The position numbers and the translations under genes were made by a program. Below the pieces are notes generated by a model. That model worked only from the letters and a program-made list of their open reading frames with translations, had not been told where the DNA came from and ran no database searches. Below are positions 37,448 through 50,070 of a stretch of DNA of 64,000 nt, in pieces. Source of the stretch: Albifimbria verrucaria (Eukaryota; Ascomycota; Sordariomycetes; Hypocreales; Stachybotryaceae); NCBI GenBank assembly GCA_020081605.1, contig JAHREC010000018.1, positions 5,394,001-5,458,000 on the forward strand. The letters are read 5' to 3'. Positions within the stretch are counted from its first letter, which is position 1. Each line of letters opens with the position of its first letter.

Positions 37448-38204
37448 ATGGCGCTCGCTTCCCAGTATCTCGCCCTTTATAACGCTGTGTCGTTTGGGCT
37501 GTGGAGCTATCTGTTCATCCGCACTTTGGCATTGGCTCCTCGCTATATGCTGAAGGCCGCCTTCATGACTTGTACAACATCCTCCTGTCGCCATTTGTGA
37601 CGGGAATTCAATCCTTGGCCGTACTTGAGGTTGTCCATGCCGCCACTGGACTCGTCAGGGCGTCGCCGATGACCACGGCTATCCAGGTCATTGGCAAAAA
37701 CCTGGTGGTGTGGACGGTCATGGTAGCCTTCCCGAGATCATTGTTGGCTCAGACGGACAAGGTGCTGCTGGTGTCTGGGGATTCCTTGGCTGTATTGTGT
37801 TCTGGTGCCTCTCTGAGGTGATCAGATATGGATACTTTGTCATTATGTTGACAACTGGAGATGTACCGGGATGGTTGAAGTGGCTTCGGTATGCAACGTC
37901 GATACCTGCTCGGGGATATTTTGCTAACTATCTCATAGATATAGCGCTTTCATCGTCCTATACCCCCTGGTCTGCTGAGCGAGGCTTATCTCGTCTTTCT
38001 TAGCTTGACCCGAGTTGTTGACGTGAGCACGCCATACCGAATCTATCTACTTCTGGGGTTCCTGAGTTACATTCCTGGTAAGTTCTGAACAAATTGGCGG
38101 CACTCTTCTATCTACTAACATCGTGTGCAGCAAGCTACATCATGTATTCGCACATGTTGTCTCAACGACGCCGTGTCCTCAAGAAGTCTAAGCATACGCA
38201 ATAA
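37448..38204 (+). CDS. PHS1: Very-long-chain 3-hydroxyacyl-CoA dehydratase (PHS1/PTPLA family)
   Basis: ER membrane enzyme of the fatty-acid elongation cycle; it dehydrates 3-hydroxyacyl-CoA to trans-2-enoyl-CoA, feeding sphingolipid synthesis. About 218 residues with six predicted membrane segments. Recognisable segments: QSLAVLEVVHAATGLVRASP, FWCLSEVIRYGYF and IVLYPPGLLSEAYL, the last containing the Tyr and Glu of the catalytic pair known from yeast Phs1. The C-terminus is Lys/Arg-rich (SQRRRVLKKSKHTQ), possibly an ER retention signal of non-canonical form. Introns: 37889-37938 and 38078-38130. Three one-base losses (37557-37558, C run 37731-37733, C run 37963-37967) are needed; the length then closes. 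It may be a paralogue of the housekeeping copy. Confidence 0.88.
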
Positions 38205-38695
38205 TTAGATGGACATTTCATAAATTCTTAGACAGTCAGGGAGGAAATTTTATCACACCGGATCTGGAAGGATCTGGAGGATATTAGCATGTTGACTTGG
38301 TCATAAACTCATTGCGGGATCGTCTATCATTCTAGGTTGCTATACAACTAACTAAATTCATATCGTCATGTACTTATGGCAGAAGTCTTGCACTGTTATT
38401 TTTGCCTAAATAGTCAAGGTTCATTTTTTACTCATTCATTTCGTTATATAGCCATTGACCCTATGCTACGTGTCCATGGCCTCCGGTTGACTTGCTGTCG
38501 CAAGATGTTATGACCTTGTAAGCAGTATTCGATTGATTCGTTGAATTTTGGGGCAATTGGCCCTTCCACATAAATATTAAGCCATTCCCCTTGGAAATCT
38601 TGTAGATGGTGGGTGCAACCTTTTGCATCCTACAAAGAGCTTCGCAGTTGGATGTGAAAGGGATTTGCCGGACCGGATTCCCGAGCAGCTTCGAA
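38205..38695. other. Convergent intergenic region
   Basis: AT-rich 3' flanks of PHS1 (plus) and the cupin gene (minus). No gene seen. Confidence 0.55.
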
Positions 38696-39400
38696 TTACT
38701 CGGTTCCGCCCGACGCCATTTCCTTGGAGTCGAAGCCTTCGTCGCCCAAGACCCTGCCGTCAATTTTGACAGGATGAGCAGCTACACGATGGTTTTTCTT
38801 GTCAGCAAATTGCAATTATGTAGCTTCGACTTTCGAGAGAACGACATACCGCTGAGAACAAACATGACTCTCGCAGGCTGGTCTGTTATGTTTTCCCAAC
38901 CGTGGGTAGTCCCGCGCTGAACACAGACGTCGCCTGCCTTGACGGTCGTCTTAACACCATTGTCAAGATGACTGTGACAATGTTCAGTGGAAGGACTAGT
39001 CAGAATGATCCGGTGGTTACCTACCAGACAAGCTCGCCCTGCAACACAACTCCAAAGTCCAAAGACTCTGTGCGATGCATCATCTTTGCATTGGTAGTCA
39101 GTGAACAGCTATCATTGGAGGCAATCAGTAGACAAATATGCTTACCGGCTTTGTTTTGGCCTGGAAGTCGACGATTCTCACGACGAGACCGTTAGGGTTA
39201 GCGAGACTCTGGGTTCGCTGCAGCGTAGGATCCTTCCATTCATCGTTTGATGCAGGGAATTGATGCGTCTCATAGAGCACAGCAAAGTTGAGGTTCGGAG
39301 ACACGGTCGTCACTGGAACCGTGCTATCGGCCACAATGATGGCGTTACCATCCTTGTCGTGGCCAGTAACGACGCGGCGGGGCTCTGGGAACATGGACAT
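38696..39400 (-). CDS. Small cupin-domain protein
   Basis: 173 residues in four exons, no frame break; introns 39145-39084, 39024-38972 and 38849-38782. It starts MSMFPEPRRVVTGHDKDGNA. The cupin barrel is seen in MMHRTESLDFGVVLQGELVC (first cupin motif region), LDNGVKTTVKAGDVCVQRG and THGWENITDQPARVMFVL (second motif with His). It belongs to a small fungal cupin_2 family of unknown substrate that often sits near metabolic genes. Some residues of the standard two-His-one-Glu metal set are present (His in MHRT, Glu in QGE, His in TTHGW). Function cannot be assigned beyond a probable metal-dependent or binding barrel. Confidence 0.85.
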
Positions 39401-39995
39401 CTTGAATGATACAGGCGTATGCGCTGGTGAAGGTTTTTGTGCCTGGATGAAAGTTGCTCTGTTCTGGAGCCACAAGATAGATCTGTCTATCGATTTTTAA
39501 CCTGCTAGACCGACAGATTGTGATGAATATCTTTGCTTACCGGCAGGCAGGACAGGTCGAACTCGGGTTCAAATAAAAGGCTGACGTACGTGGCACGGAG
39601 TGGGACACTGCAGCATTGATGCATGCATGCGAGCTCTCACGGTGCATTTATTTCTCCGTGCTGGTATTGACATTGCCTTGCTGTGTCACATACTACTGTG
39701 TGGGTGTTTGACTAGTGTGTGGTGTTTCTAAACAACGGGGATCATGTTTCGTAAGATGGAGATGAAGACGGCCAGCTGTTATTAAATAGTTGGGTAAAAT
39801 TTATGAACCTCATCGGTCGAGACTTAACAGTTATGTCTTGTGCAAGTGTCTTGGCAAACTTATTGCAAGCATCTTGCGACACATGGGAAATAGTTGAGCA
39901 GTAATGGAGAACCCGCGACAGGCCTTGCAACGCCTGAGATAATATACAAATATATACAGTGCAATACCCCTCGTGCATATATATGAGTATACAAT
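39401..39995. other. Intergenic region, cupin promoter
   Basis: Between two minus-strand genes. AT-rich near 39740-39990. No supported gene. Confidence 0.5.
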
Positions 39996-42193
39996 TCATG
40001 TAAACTGATTCGCCTGTCTCACATCTCCAGGCCAGCCTAACCCTTCATGAAGATCTATTGTAGGTAGCTTAGGAGACGACGACATGGTTGACCCTGAAGT
40101 ACGACCCGCAGCTACTTCAGCACCGTAGTTGACTGTGAGCAGTTTCTTGATCTCCGGCTCCTTGAATCCTCTATGCCTCAACCCCTCGCGAACGTGTTGT
40201 CCATGTCTGTCCTGGTGGTCCGCGTGCGCACCATACTTGATCAATTCCTCCAAGATGCGTCTTGTATCTGCCTTTGAGCTCTTATTATAGCTTACAGCAA
40301 TCAATGGCGTCTCATCGCTGTTATTCAAAGCATTTGGATCAGCGCCATGCGAAAGTAATATCTTCGCACACTCATAATCATTCCGGTCGCAGGCTTCGTG
40401 TAAAGCTGTGCAGCCCAACAAATTCTTCGAATCAATATGTATAGGCATGGATGCTGTGCTGGTATACGACTGAGGCAGCTCGCTTGAGACGATGCTTGAC
40501 CTACGCATGCTGAGCCGAGACAATAAGAGATTCATGATGGCTGGGTTTTGGCAACTGTGTAGAACAGTATCGTACATGTCGCGGTAGGGCTTGCGGATAT
40601 CCATACTAGCTCCTTCACTGAGGAGGACTGTCACAGCCTTGACTCGAGATTGCTCAATGGCGATGAAGAGAGGAGTCATCTCGTCCTTGCCCCGAGCATC
40701 GAGTGCTTCCCTATCTGAGGCAAGTTGACGAAGGATGCCAGGGTCTATATCTGGATCTTGAACCGCTTTATGAATGTGGTAGTTGCCATTGTCATCTCGG
40801 AGGCCGACAAGAGATGGTGAAGTGTTGGTGTCATCAATCGGAAACCCGTTCTTGCGACACCACTCGAGGGCAGCTTCAAAGCTGTCAGGATCTGAGGCTG
40901 GGTCGAACCCGACAAGGTGATTAATTGAACGCCTGAATGCTCTTAGGTCGACAATATTTGTACTCGCTTCGTATGCTCGGCATATGAGTTTAGATAGCCG
41001 TCGAATTTCCTCCTCGTTCTTGTGTCTTATGAGGTCACTTTCAAAAAGTGCATCTCTCAGAAGTTGAATAGCGGCGTCCCAGTCATGAATTTGATAGTAC
41101 ACTTTCCCAACCACTTCCCGGGCAGTCGCCAAGGTCGCTTTATCGTAGCCTGAGGACGATGTCATGTTTTTGATCTCCCGAGTAAGCTCACTTAGCCTTC
41201 GCTTCCCCTTGTCTCTATTCTCCCGGCTTATGCAGCTTGTAAGTATAGTAATGTAGCGAGATTCGAGTTTTATCCTTTGCAAGAAATCATCGGGTTCTCC
41301 GTTCTCAACTTCCACAATTTGCGTCCTGATTTCGAGAGCCTGCGCTTGGAACTCCGCGGCTGCATCTGGAAATTGCTGCTCTTCGGCATGGTCTGCCATT
41401 TTCTGGGCCTCTTCGAATCGAAACCCAAGCTCTAGCAAAGGTACATATTCACGGGGTCGGTTGATAGAGCTAGTAGATCCCAAACTTCTCATCGCTAGCC
41501 CGTTGGCGATCCCGAATGCATGTGTCCGGAGCTCTTCCAGATATGTCAATCTTCCTGCATCTTCGGGCGCCGAAATGAGAGCGAAGCCATCTTGGAAAGA
41601 TAATTCTGATGAACCAAGCTGCTGCATGAGGGTTCGAAGGCCATCTTGGAATGTCCTGTTATATTGAGGTGGCAAGACTTGTTCATACTCCCACCTAGTG
41701 GGGTTAGCACCTCATTAGATATTATTCGTACGGGAACAATTGTGCCAAACATTTACTTACAGATTAGTCGTAGTCAAAGCTAGGATATTGATGCTCCGGT
41801 CAACTCTAGCCAGTACCTTATCGTTGATGTTGAAGTTCAACTTCAAAGCCTTCATGGCTCTAGATCTCAGCCATCTCCCAGTGAAACCACGAGACTCGAA
41901 ATCTTCCGGTATGTTTGCTTGAATAGTGCTTAGATCGACCTTCAAGCACTCTAGAACATCCTTGATAGCTTTGTAGTAGGGTGTTTGGTATTGCGTCTGC
42001 TCCGGCTGCATGCGTTTCCGTTCCAGCATGCCATGGATCTTGTGCATATGAAGGTCTACCAGGTTGCAAGTGCTATTGAGATGCTTTATGTGGTCGGGGC
42101 GTCTTTGACAGCCTCTACCGCTCGGTGGATGTATTTGATTGTGTTTATTGTGGCAGTGATGATCGCTAAGGAGTTGGCGACAGGATCAGCCAT
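39996..42193 (-). CDS. Ankyrin-repeat protein with fungal helical N-terminal domain
   Basis: About 710 residues. The N-terminus (MADPVANSLAIITATINTIK) is of the kind found at the head of many fungal NLR-like and ankyrin proteins, and a long alpha-helical region follows. From about residue 430 there are ankyrin repeats: GNYHIHKAVQDPDIDPGILR, DEMTPLFIAIEQSRVKAVTV, GCTALHEACDRNDYECAKIL and DETPLIAVSYNKSSKADTRR. There is no NACHT or NB-ARC P-loop, so it is not an NLR as it stands. One intron, 41760-41695. One base is missing in the G run 42096-42099 (joins AVEAVKDAP to DHIKHLNS). Likely a protein-interaction or signalling protein; partners unknown. Confidence 0.82.
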
Positions 42194-42918
42194 TGTCCAT
42201 GATCCAGTACGCAAGACCAAAATGGTCTCGCGTGCCCTCGATAATGTCTTGAAATTCTGTGGATCACCCCAGATTTTGGATCTCGGTGACAAAGGAGGGT
42301 GAGAGACAACGTGGAGTCTTCTATTGGCAGGGTTACATAGGAGACAAGACACAGAAAGGGCTGGTACACAGGCAATTATGGTGCGCGTTCCACTGCCACT
42401 GGGACAGTGTGGCTCCAAGTTAGCTGCCTTGAGTCACGGAGCACGATGAGCGATGGGCATGACCTACAAAGCTGAAACTGTCGGGGCGCATGCGACTACT
42501 ATTTACAATACGTAACGACTCGAAGGTACCAATCGGACGCAAAACAAGGAAGTAAGAGGATGGGAAAAGAAATGAGGAGTGACCGGGGTGGTCAAGATAT
42601 GAGGCGAACATGATGTACCTACAAGGAAGCCTGACGCCCTGTTCTTGACTGCAAGATGTTGGAGAAGGTTGCATTGTTACGTATGTTACCACCCTCTAAG
42701 CCTGCGCCACGAAATTCCCAATGTGCAATTGTGGACGGCTTGATTGGATGCCTTCTAGAGGGATTCGCCTTGTACAACCTATCCTTCAGTTTCTTGTTGC
42801 CTAATTTCTTGGGGGCAATTATATTTCATGTTGTCGGGGACGGGTTGGTGTATCGCAGGTATCATATTCCAGGGCAGATGTTGCTTGAGTCAAGCCATAT
42901 GGCCGAACAGGTCCAGCC
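42194..42918. other. Divergent promoter region (ankyrin / MFS)
   Basis: About 0.7 kb between outward-facing genes. No gene or repeat seen. Confidence 0.5.
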
Positions 42919-45521
42919 ATGGAACAACGTAAAGATGTACGGTCCACAACCCGGCGGCAGAATATCCACGAGTGGTGGAAAGGCTTTACACGAAGACAAA
43001 TCCGAGATCGAGTTGACACTGCTTACCAATTAAGTACGGTGCTTCCTGGTATGTGGGCTTCAAAAGCAGCTAACAAGGAGCTCTTGTTGCAGAAAGTATA
43101 TCCTCGGCAGCCATTCGAAGTGATCTGGAAGATATCTTTACTTCAATCTCTGGCATCGATTCCAGCGAATGGGACAAAGCTATCGTCGTGGCCAAAGCAG
43201 GCTCACACCGTGTCGCCTTCCAGCCGCGCGATCCAAGCGATAGAGAGCTTTTCGGACTTACAGAGGAGGAACTCGGCGCCCTTAGAGCAGAGCGAGAGAA
43301 GCTTTCTTCTCAAAAAGGAATCATCGCGATTATAGTCACAGTTGCGCTAGCAGCCTTCCTCCAAGGGCATGTGCAGTCTTCCATCAATGCAGGCAGTTTA
43401 TATGCCAATACGTTTCACATTGCTGAGCCCGGAAAGTCACCCGTTGGTACCCAGACACGAGACTTTCAGCTTGGCGTAATGAATGCGAGTCCGTTTTTGG
43501 CCGCTGCTCTTTGGGGGCTCCGTTGTCTCTGCCAACGAATTATTATATCGGACGTCGAGGATCGCTCATTGTTTCTGCGGTTCTGATTGCTGCAAGCTCT
43601 TTGGCCTCGGCTTTCTCAAAGACGTGGGTTGAACTCTTAGGCGTTCGAATTATTGGAGGTGTTGGTAAGTCTTTGAGCAATGGCAAGGTTTAGAAGCGAA
43701 CTGATGAAAGTAAGGGATGGGAATCAAGGCCGTCAGTGCCCCAATTCTGGCATCCGAAACTGCTGCTGGATTCTGGAGAGGTTCCATTATGCTCACATGG
43801 CAGCTTTGGTAATTACAGTCCCTACAAATAAGTATTAAGTTACTAACATCATTAGGGTGGCATGTGGCATCATGATGGGGTTTGTTGTAAATCTCGCCGT
43901 TGCTTCGCTTGCTGGTTCTCTCGACATGCCTCTTTCGAAGAATGAAACGAAACAAAAGCAATATTTGACAGCTCAGTTCATTCTTGGTGCCCCCGTCGTT
44001 CCTAGCGTGGCCTTATTTCTGGCGGTATACTTTTGCTACGAAAGCCCTCGCTTTTATATGAGAGAAGACTCGCCGAACTTTGATCCTAATCGAGCACTAG
44101 CAATTCTACTGGCAATTCGAAGAACTAGGGTAAGGCATCCAAGGTGGCAATTCATCCCCAAAATGACTCTTGAGGCTGAAATATCCGTAGCTCCAAGCTT
44201 TGCGTGACCTGATCTTGATCCGCTGGTCTACAAAGTTAGAGATGAAGAATGATTCAGAAGAATATAAACTGCAGCGCGGATTGACGTACGCATCCCAACT
44301 TCGAGTAGTGCTGCAGCTTTCGTGGCAACAATATCGGACGTTGTTCAGGACAAGACGACTTAAGAACGCCGTTTGGAGTACTTGCACCGTAGCTCTCGCT
44401 CAGCAGCTTTGTGGAAGTAAGTCACTTGTAGTTCGCTTGGTAACACGTATCCTTAGCTAACACGCGCAAGTAAATGCCTTTGCGTTTTACTCCAGTGCGA
44501 TATAATGTGTCCCTGGGGGCTTTCTATGGGCTGACTTTGACAGATACCGTCTTCATTGACAAAAACAGTAGTGCAGGTGTCAAGCTTGCTATGCTTTATA
44601 GCTTCGGTTTTGGTCTGTAGTGTTCCTCACTGTCCAAGCCGCAGACAGCACTAACTACGGTCACAGGGGCTGTGAACTTTTTCTTCGGCCTTGGTGCAAT
44701 GCGGTAGGTGAATAGCACTTGTTTGTAGATCCATGCTTACGATACTCTAGAACAATCGATACAATGGGTCGACGAGCCTGGCTCTTGGCCACACTCCCGT
44801 TAATGGGACTGTTTCTAGCATTAGCTGCCAGTACTTTCCCAGAGGAGGTTGACATGTCATCGCCAAGGACTCATGCTGGGATTGTCTTTGTATTCTGTAA
44901 GCATGCTGTACTCATTTAGATGATGTGCTGATGCATATATAGTGTTCACTGCTGCATATGCTCCAGGCCTAGGTATGTGATACTCTGTTGATCTGGTGAA
45001 TTGTCATTTAGTGACCCTTTTCAGGTCCAATACCATTTACATTGGCGTCCGAAAGGTGAGTAATCGGTAAATTCTCAACAGAACTCAGAACTAACAGTGG
45101 GTAGTTTTCCTCTTTCCCATCGAGAAGCTGTGAGTGGATGAATTACAAATTATTCCTTTCTTTTGCTGATAATTAACAGGGCGCGTCCGTGGCAATTGCA
45201 ATCAACCTCTTTTTCGCTGGAGTCTTAACAATCATTCTGCCTCCTCTCAAAACTGCCTTCAAGACTCGAGGGACAGTTGGATTCTTTGCGGCCACGAACT
45301 TGGTCGCGTTCATCATGGTCTTCCTCCTTGTGGAAGAGACTAGGCGACTTAGTCTTGAAGAATTGGACTTGGTCTATGGCTATCCTAAGTCGAAGTTCAT
45401 TAACTATCAATTGCGGCAGCGACTTCCTTATTTCATCAGAAGATATATCTTCCTCCAGAGCAAGGTTGATGAGCCAGTCGATTACGATCAGTTTCTATTA
45501 ACGCAATCTGAACATCAGTAA
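42919..45521 (+). CDS. Intron-rich MFS sugar-porter-like transporter
   Basis: MFS transporter with a soluble N-terminal extension of about 115 residues (FTRRQIRDRVDTAYQLSTVL ... FQPRDPSDRELFGLTEEEL) before the first membrane segment. This extension defines a common fungal subgroup of the sugar/polyol porters. Other landmarks: YYIGRRGSLIVSAVLIAASS (motif A type), LGVRIIGGVGMGIKAVSAPI, YESPRFYM (PESPR type), AQQLCGINAFAFYSNT, RTIDTMGRRAWLL, and VEETRRLSLEELD (PETKG type). I read about twelve introns of 44-70 bp, far more than in neighbouring genes, including one starting near 44497 that removes an apparent stop. One base is missing near the G run 43513-43517. Substrate unknown. Confidence 0.85.
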
Positions 45522-45950
45522 CACTTATAAGGGTCTATTGTTAACAATCTGCATGACAGGTCAAACGACTAGTCACCGTTAGAAGACCATTTCCCCAACT
45601 TAGATCAAAGGATAGATTGGGGCTATTGAGGGCTATTGGGGCTATTTCAATCTATTTGTAAGCCATTCTGGCATGTCATATTAAGATTTCTGTGCCTTAT
45701 TTGTCTCCATTTCCCTATACGATATGGGCTTGATACATCCCACTTTACCACCGTGTTTCATATGGTTACATTGCACACTTAGAGAAAGGCAAACTAGGCC
45801 TGACAAGAACTACTTTAAAACCAAATACAATGACCATCGTGACCAAGAATTAAGCAAATGTTAGCCAGCACGCACACACCTGAATTGATGTGACAAGTTT
45901 CCAGCAAACTGTATCTGGTGATCAGCTACTGTGCCCTGCTTTCAAGAACT
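45522..45950. other. Intergenic region before the DUF3433 gene
   Basis: Tandem-oriented gap of about 0.4 kb containing the MFS 3' end and the next promoter. AT-rich. No extra gene. Confidence 0.5.
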
Positions 45951-48900
45951 ATGAGTCCAGAAGCTCCTCTCAACAGACATCGAGCAATGGAGTCAGCACA
46001 TCCTTCCGAATCCCTCGCAAGCCTGTCTTCAACTCTAGCGCTACCAATCACGCTCGAATTATACAGTTCTCTCATACTGCAGGTGAACCAATTCCCGTGG
46101 TACACAAGAATGATTCAGATAGCGAGGGATCCATGACAGAATTGCGGCACGACAACACGCCGAATGAGAGTACATGCAGAAAAACCACAGTCATAAATGA
46201 AGTAATGGAAAGGGTTTCTCCGGATGTATCAAAAGAAATAGGAAACATTAAAATGGCAGCATGGCGCCCATTTTGGTTGCGAGCGGACGTTCTGAGTAGG
46301 TTTGCCTATTTATTTCTTTTTCTAACTATATCACTTCCGCTCGCCCTGTTTTATTCAAACCGCCACAATGGACTCCTAAAGGCCCAGGAGAGCTTTTATG
46401 GCGTATGGAAATTTGGACCAACTATCTGTACGTCCTGTCTTATACTGTACAAGACTTATCCAGGCAATTCGGATTCTGACTATCTTGGTATTAGTGACCA
46501 CAATCGTTGCAGTACTTTGGTCTCGGGTGGAGTTCCAGGCTTTGAAATATATGCCTTGGATCGCAACCCAAAACCATGAGTTTCTTACCATTGACGATCT
46601 TGAATTAGATTATAGAAACATGTTTATCACAAATCTTCTGTTTCAGGCTGCGCGACGGAAGCATTTCTTCGTATTATTCGTCTCCATAGCCTCAGTGATG
46701 CTGAGAGCACAAGTCGTGCTATCGGCTATTCTCTTTCACCCAAAGACCATCCAACTACCTCAACATGTGGAAATCGATATCTTGGACTCATTCGCTACCA
46801 TGCAAGACCTCGTTCCAGAGTTAGAGAAGGCGCCCTTTTTCTACTCTGGGGTTTTCAAGAGCCTGATATGATCAATCTCGGTAACGCCACACGTGAACTT
46901 CCATATTACCACGCAAAATTCATCCACAATTTTAAAAGCGTGCCACCTTTTGGTGTTACAAAAGACTGTGCCTATCAACGGTTTAGACAAAAGAATACAC
47001 AAAATCGAGGGACTTCCGATGTCCCCTTACCGCTATAGTCGATGGGCTTTTCATGGATGTGGACTGTCGAAAGCTGACAAGATGCAAAGTACTTGGGAGG
47101 GCGTAAGGAAACCTCCTTTTCCGCTGGGTGCCACATTACCGCTCGAATTTCATTTTGAAGGTTGCAATGAGACTTTTATTACGGATGTAACTGCTAGTGA
47201 GCCCCAATGGACTGAACCGCATTGGCTGTACCGAAACGAGCCGAATGTGAGCAGGACATGTCCCTTCGCCTCGCATTTTCATCCACCATCTATATATGCA
47301 AAGTGGGCTTGGCCCCGTAGCCAAAACCATTCTTTGATACAGGCCAGCAACTGTGCAGGCATCATGTGCTCCTCTCGCGCATGGGTGACAAAGGTTAAGG
47401 TCGTTGATGACGGCATCAACCCCAATGTCACCATTCTGCCGTTTCACAATCGGACATTCCTGAAGTCAAACACATGGCCACTTCTATTCAAGTCCATACC
47501 TCAGGCTGTGGGTTCATGGGTCTTAACCTTCGACAATTCTTCTGCCCTAAACGGACCATTAATGACTGACTACAGTTTCAGAGACCAATATCTTGGCTAT
47601 GACGATTTCATATTGTCTGATAGCGACGAATTAGTCAAAGCTGTTAAAAATATAACACGGGATATTGGGCCCATGATAGCCCATTACCAGCTTCGACAGG
47701 CGAACCAAATTCAACGTGAAGGTACAATATCGTCAAGAGTTCAAAGGCTTTACCTGAACCAGAATATCTGCCTAGCAATGACAGTAACTTTTGCCATCTT
47801 AATGGGCATCTCCATATGGGTAACCATCAAGTCGAAGGCTTCAATACATGGGTGGAATGAAGATCCAACAACAATACTAGGGTCGATGGTATATTTTTAT
47901 ATGGAGAAAGACTTAAAACCCGTCATCGAATCGCTTCTAAGAACAAATCAGAAGCTGAAAAACACCGATAGTGAGGATCATACGCATTCTATACTGGCTC
48001 TGCAACCTTGGCTTCGTGCAATATTCATTCTGTTTACGGTCGCTGTGGTTTCGACATTATCTATTGGAATCAAAACGTCACATATGTCCAATGGCATATC
48101 TACAGTTGCTGAGGGAGACTTCTTTATGTATTGGAGAGCCTTGCCAGCATTTGCATTGTTCATCATCTCACTGTACACATCTTCAGTCGATACTGCGTTG
48201 AGGAACTTGAGTACACTGTCTATGTTGTCCACCAAGGCATGCAACGTACAAGAGATCAACTCGTCATTGGCAGACATGCTTGGATTGAAAGCTTTATTCC
48301 TTGCAGTGCAGCTGAAATGCCGTTGCATCCCCTCTCTCAAGTACTCGCTATAATTTGTAGCACTTTAGTTACCACAAGCACTCTCTTATTCACTATCGAG
48401 GTTGTTCCCGGAACCATAAATACAGACGTCAACCAAACTAGCTGGTTTGGTTCACCCTCTTCCCACCAACCTTGCGAGAAGACGTGAGTCAGAGCACCAG
48501 GCAAAGATTTAGCACTGTTCGCAATTCATTGCGATCCTTCGTTCTCCTACGAAATTCGGTCAATTATACATATCCTCAAGGCACATATTCAGACCTTCTC
48601 TTCCCATCCCTGAATTTGAGTGGTAGCGACCAAGAGACCAGTCAGTCATTTCAAATCACAACTCCAGCAGCGAGAGTCTATCCTAGCTGCATCAAACTAC
48701 CGGAAGAAAATTTTAATATTCATTGGATGAATAACATCAATGGGGTGCCTGAGATGTGGACCCTCATCATAGAGCAACTGGTTACATGTCCTGATCGCTC
48801 AACGAAACTCATGTTCGACGTTGTTGCATGGAATAGCTCATGGGAAGGCCCAATATATATGGCTGGCGCCGTAAAGTCTAACTACAAACTAGGAGGGATT

Positions 48901-49907
48901 AATTCTACATGTCTAAACCAGACAGACGCCAGCTATATTCCATACTCACCTTGGAGAATTGAAACGTATATGTGGGGTAAGTTCCCAACTCGCTTGGAGT
49001 CAGGCAAGGCCGTCCCTAGCCTGGAGTATGATCATATTTCGTTCTGGCAATGCAACTACACTTGGTTCAAAGAAACTGCCGAGGTTAAGTTACATTGGGC
49101 GGATCAGGACTTACGTATCGATCATGCCCAGCCGCCTGTTTTAAACGACTCAACCAAAACACCCTGGGATCCACCCTTCAGTATTCCACACTTCGGACTA
49201 GATGACGGTGTTGAATGGAACATATTCAGTGGAGTCTTCCCAGAAGTCGCACGCCTGAACCGTATATCGGGAACAGGCGCAATTTCAAACGTGTTTTACC
49301 CAATCCTAGAGCCGTATGGATCGATACGTCTCCAGGACTTTGGTCAGCCAAACAAAGACAATGACATACTCCGAGAATTCAATTCTATGTTTTCTTTTAT
49401 ATGCACTCAGCTTGCAAATCTTGAGCATCGGCTGAAGCTAGACACCCTTTCAGCAGCTCCTCCTTTCCGATACAAGGAATTGCCTCCCTCAGTGTCATCA
49501 TCACCGACAATAAAAGACGCAGGATTATTCAAAATCCTATTGCAACTTATTCAATAATATCCATTCTCACTGTCGTTATTCTCATCAACATCTGGGCTTT
49601 ACTTTCAGGAGAGCTCCGTCACCGGTTTGGGATTAAAAGCGGCTGGTTAATTGACATGGAACTCCGAGATCTAGCACCGTATAGATACGATAGTATCTCT
49701 GCTATATACTTCTTACTATGTGATTCAAATATCAATGGTATAATATCCAGGTTTTTCACGATGAACCTACCTGAGGAGCTTCGCCAGTACCTATCAGAAA
49801 CACGTTTCCGGCTTGGGCTGTTCAGGGACAGTATCAATGACAAGAGGGCTTTCACAGTCGGGGCGTTGGATGACGATGCTTTTGAGTTTGAAGGGGATGA
49901 GGCTTGA
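45951..49907 (+). CDS. Large DUF3433-family membrane protein
   Basis: About 1298 residues, a fungal multi-pass membrane protein family without known function. Evidence: the hallmark AAWRPFWLRADVLSRFAYLF before the first membrane segment, VLWSRVEFQALKYMPWI, LELDYRNMFITNLLFQA, PPFGVTKDCAYQRF, DTALRNLSTLSMLSTKACNV with SLADMLGLKALF, and the second-half motif NYTYPQGTYSDLLFP. Long extracellular loops with many Asn-X-Ser/Thr sites and paired Cys alternate with membrane segments. Intron 46428-46494. Seven one-base losses (about 46000, 46830, C run 47023-47026, about 47090, about 48320, about 48470, C run 49486-49488) must be restored; the sum then closes exactly from ATG 45951. The first 60 residues are less secure, as the start lies in a different frame. 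Codon use is more AT-rich than in housekeeping neighbours. Confidence 0.82.
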
Positions 49908-50070
49908 AATATGTTTATTTGATAGTGACTGCCAATGAGAGTATAGTATTTTCTGCTACAATCATTTCATTTTCACCTCCTGTCGATAAAGTAGAGGTTA
50001 CGTTCCAATTTAATCTTGACAGAATAGTTCATAGGACACCTGGTATGAGCTTTTCATGGTTAAAGCTTCT

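Noticed and set aside
33583..38204. Secondary-metabolite cluster around the LaeA-like methyltransferase and PHS1
   Set aside because: No polyketide synthase, non-ribosomal peptide synthetase, terpene synthase, P450 or cluster regulator is present; the neighbours are housekeeping or transport genes.
39996..42193. NLR-type (NACHT/NB-ARC) incompatibility gene
   Set aside because: The N-terminal domain and ankyrin repeats fit, but no P-loop or nucleotide-binding domain lies between them.
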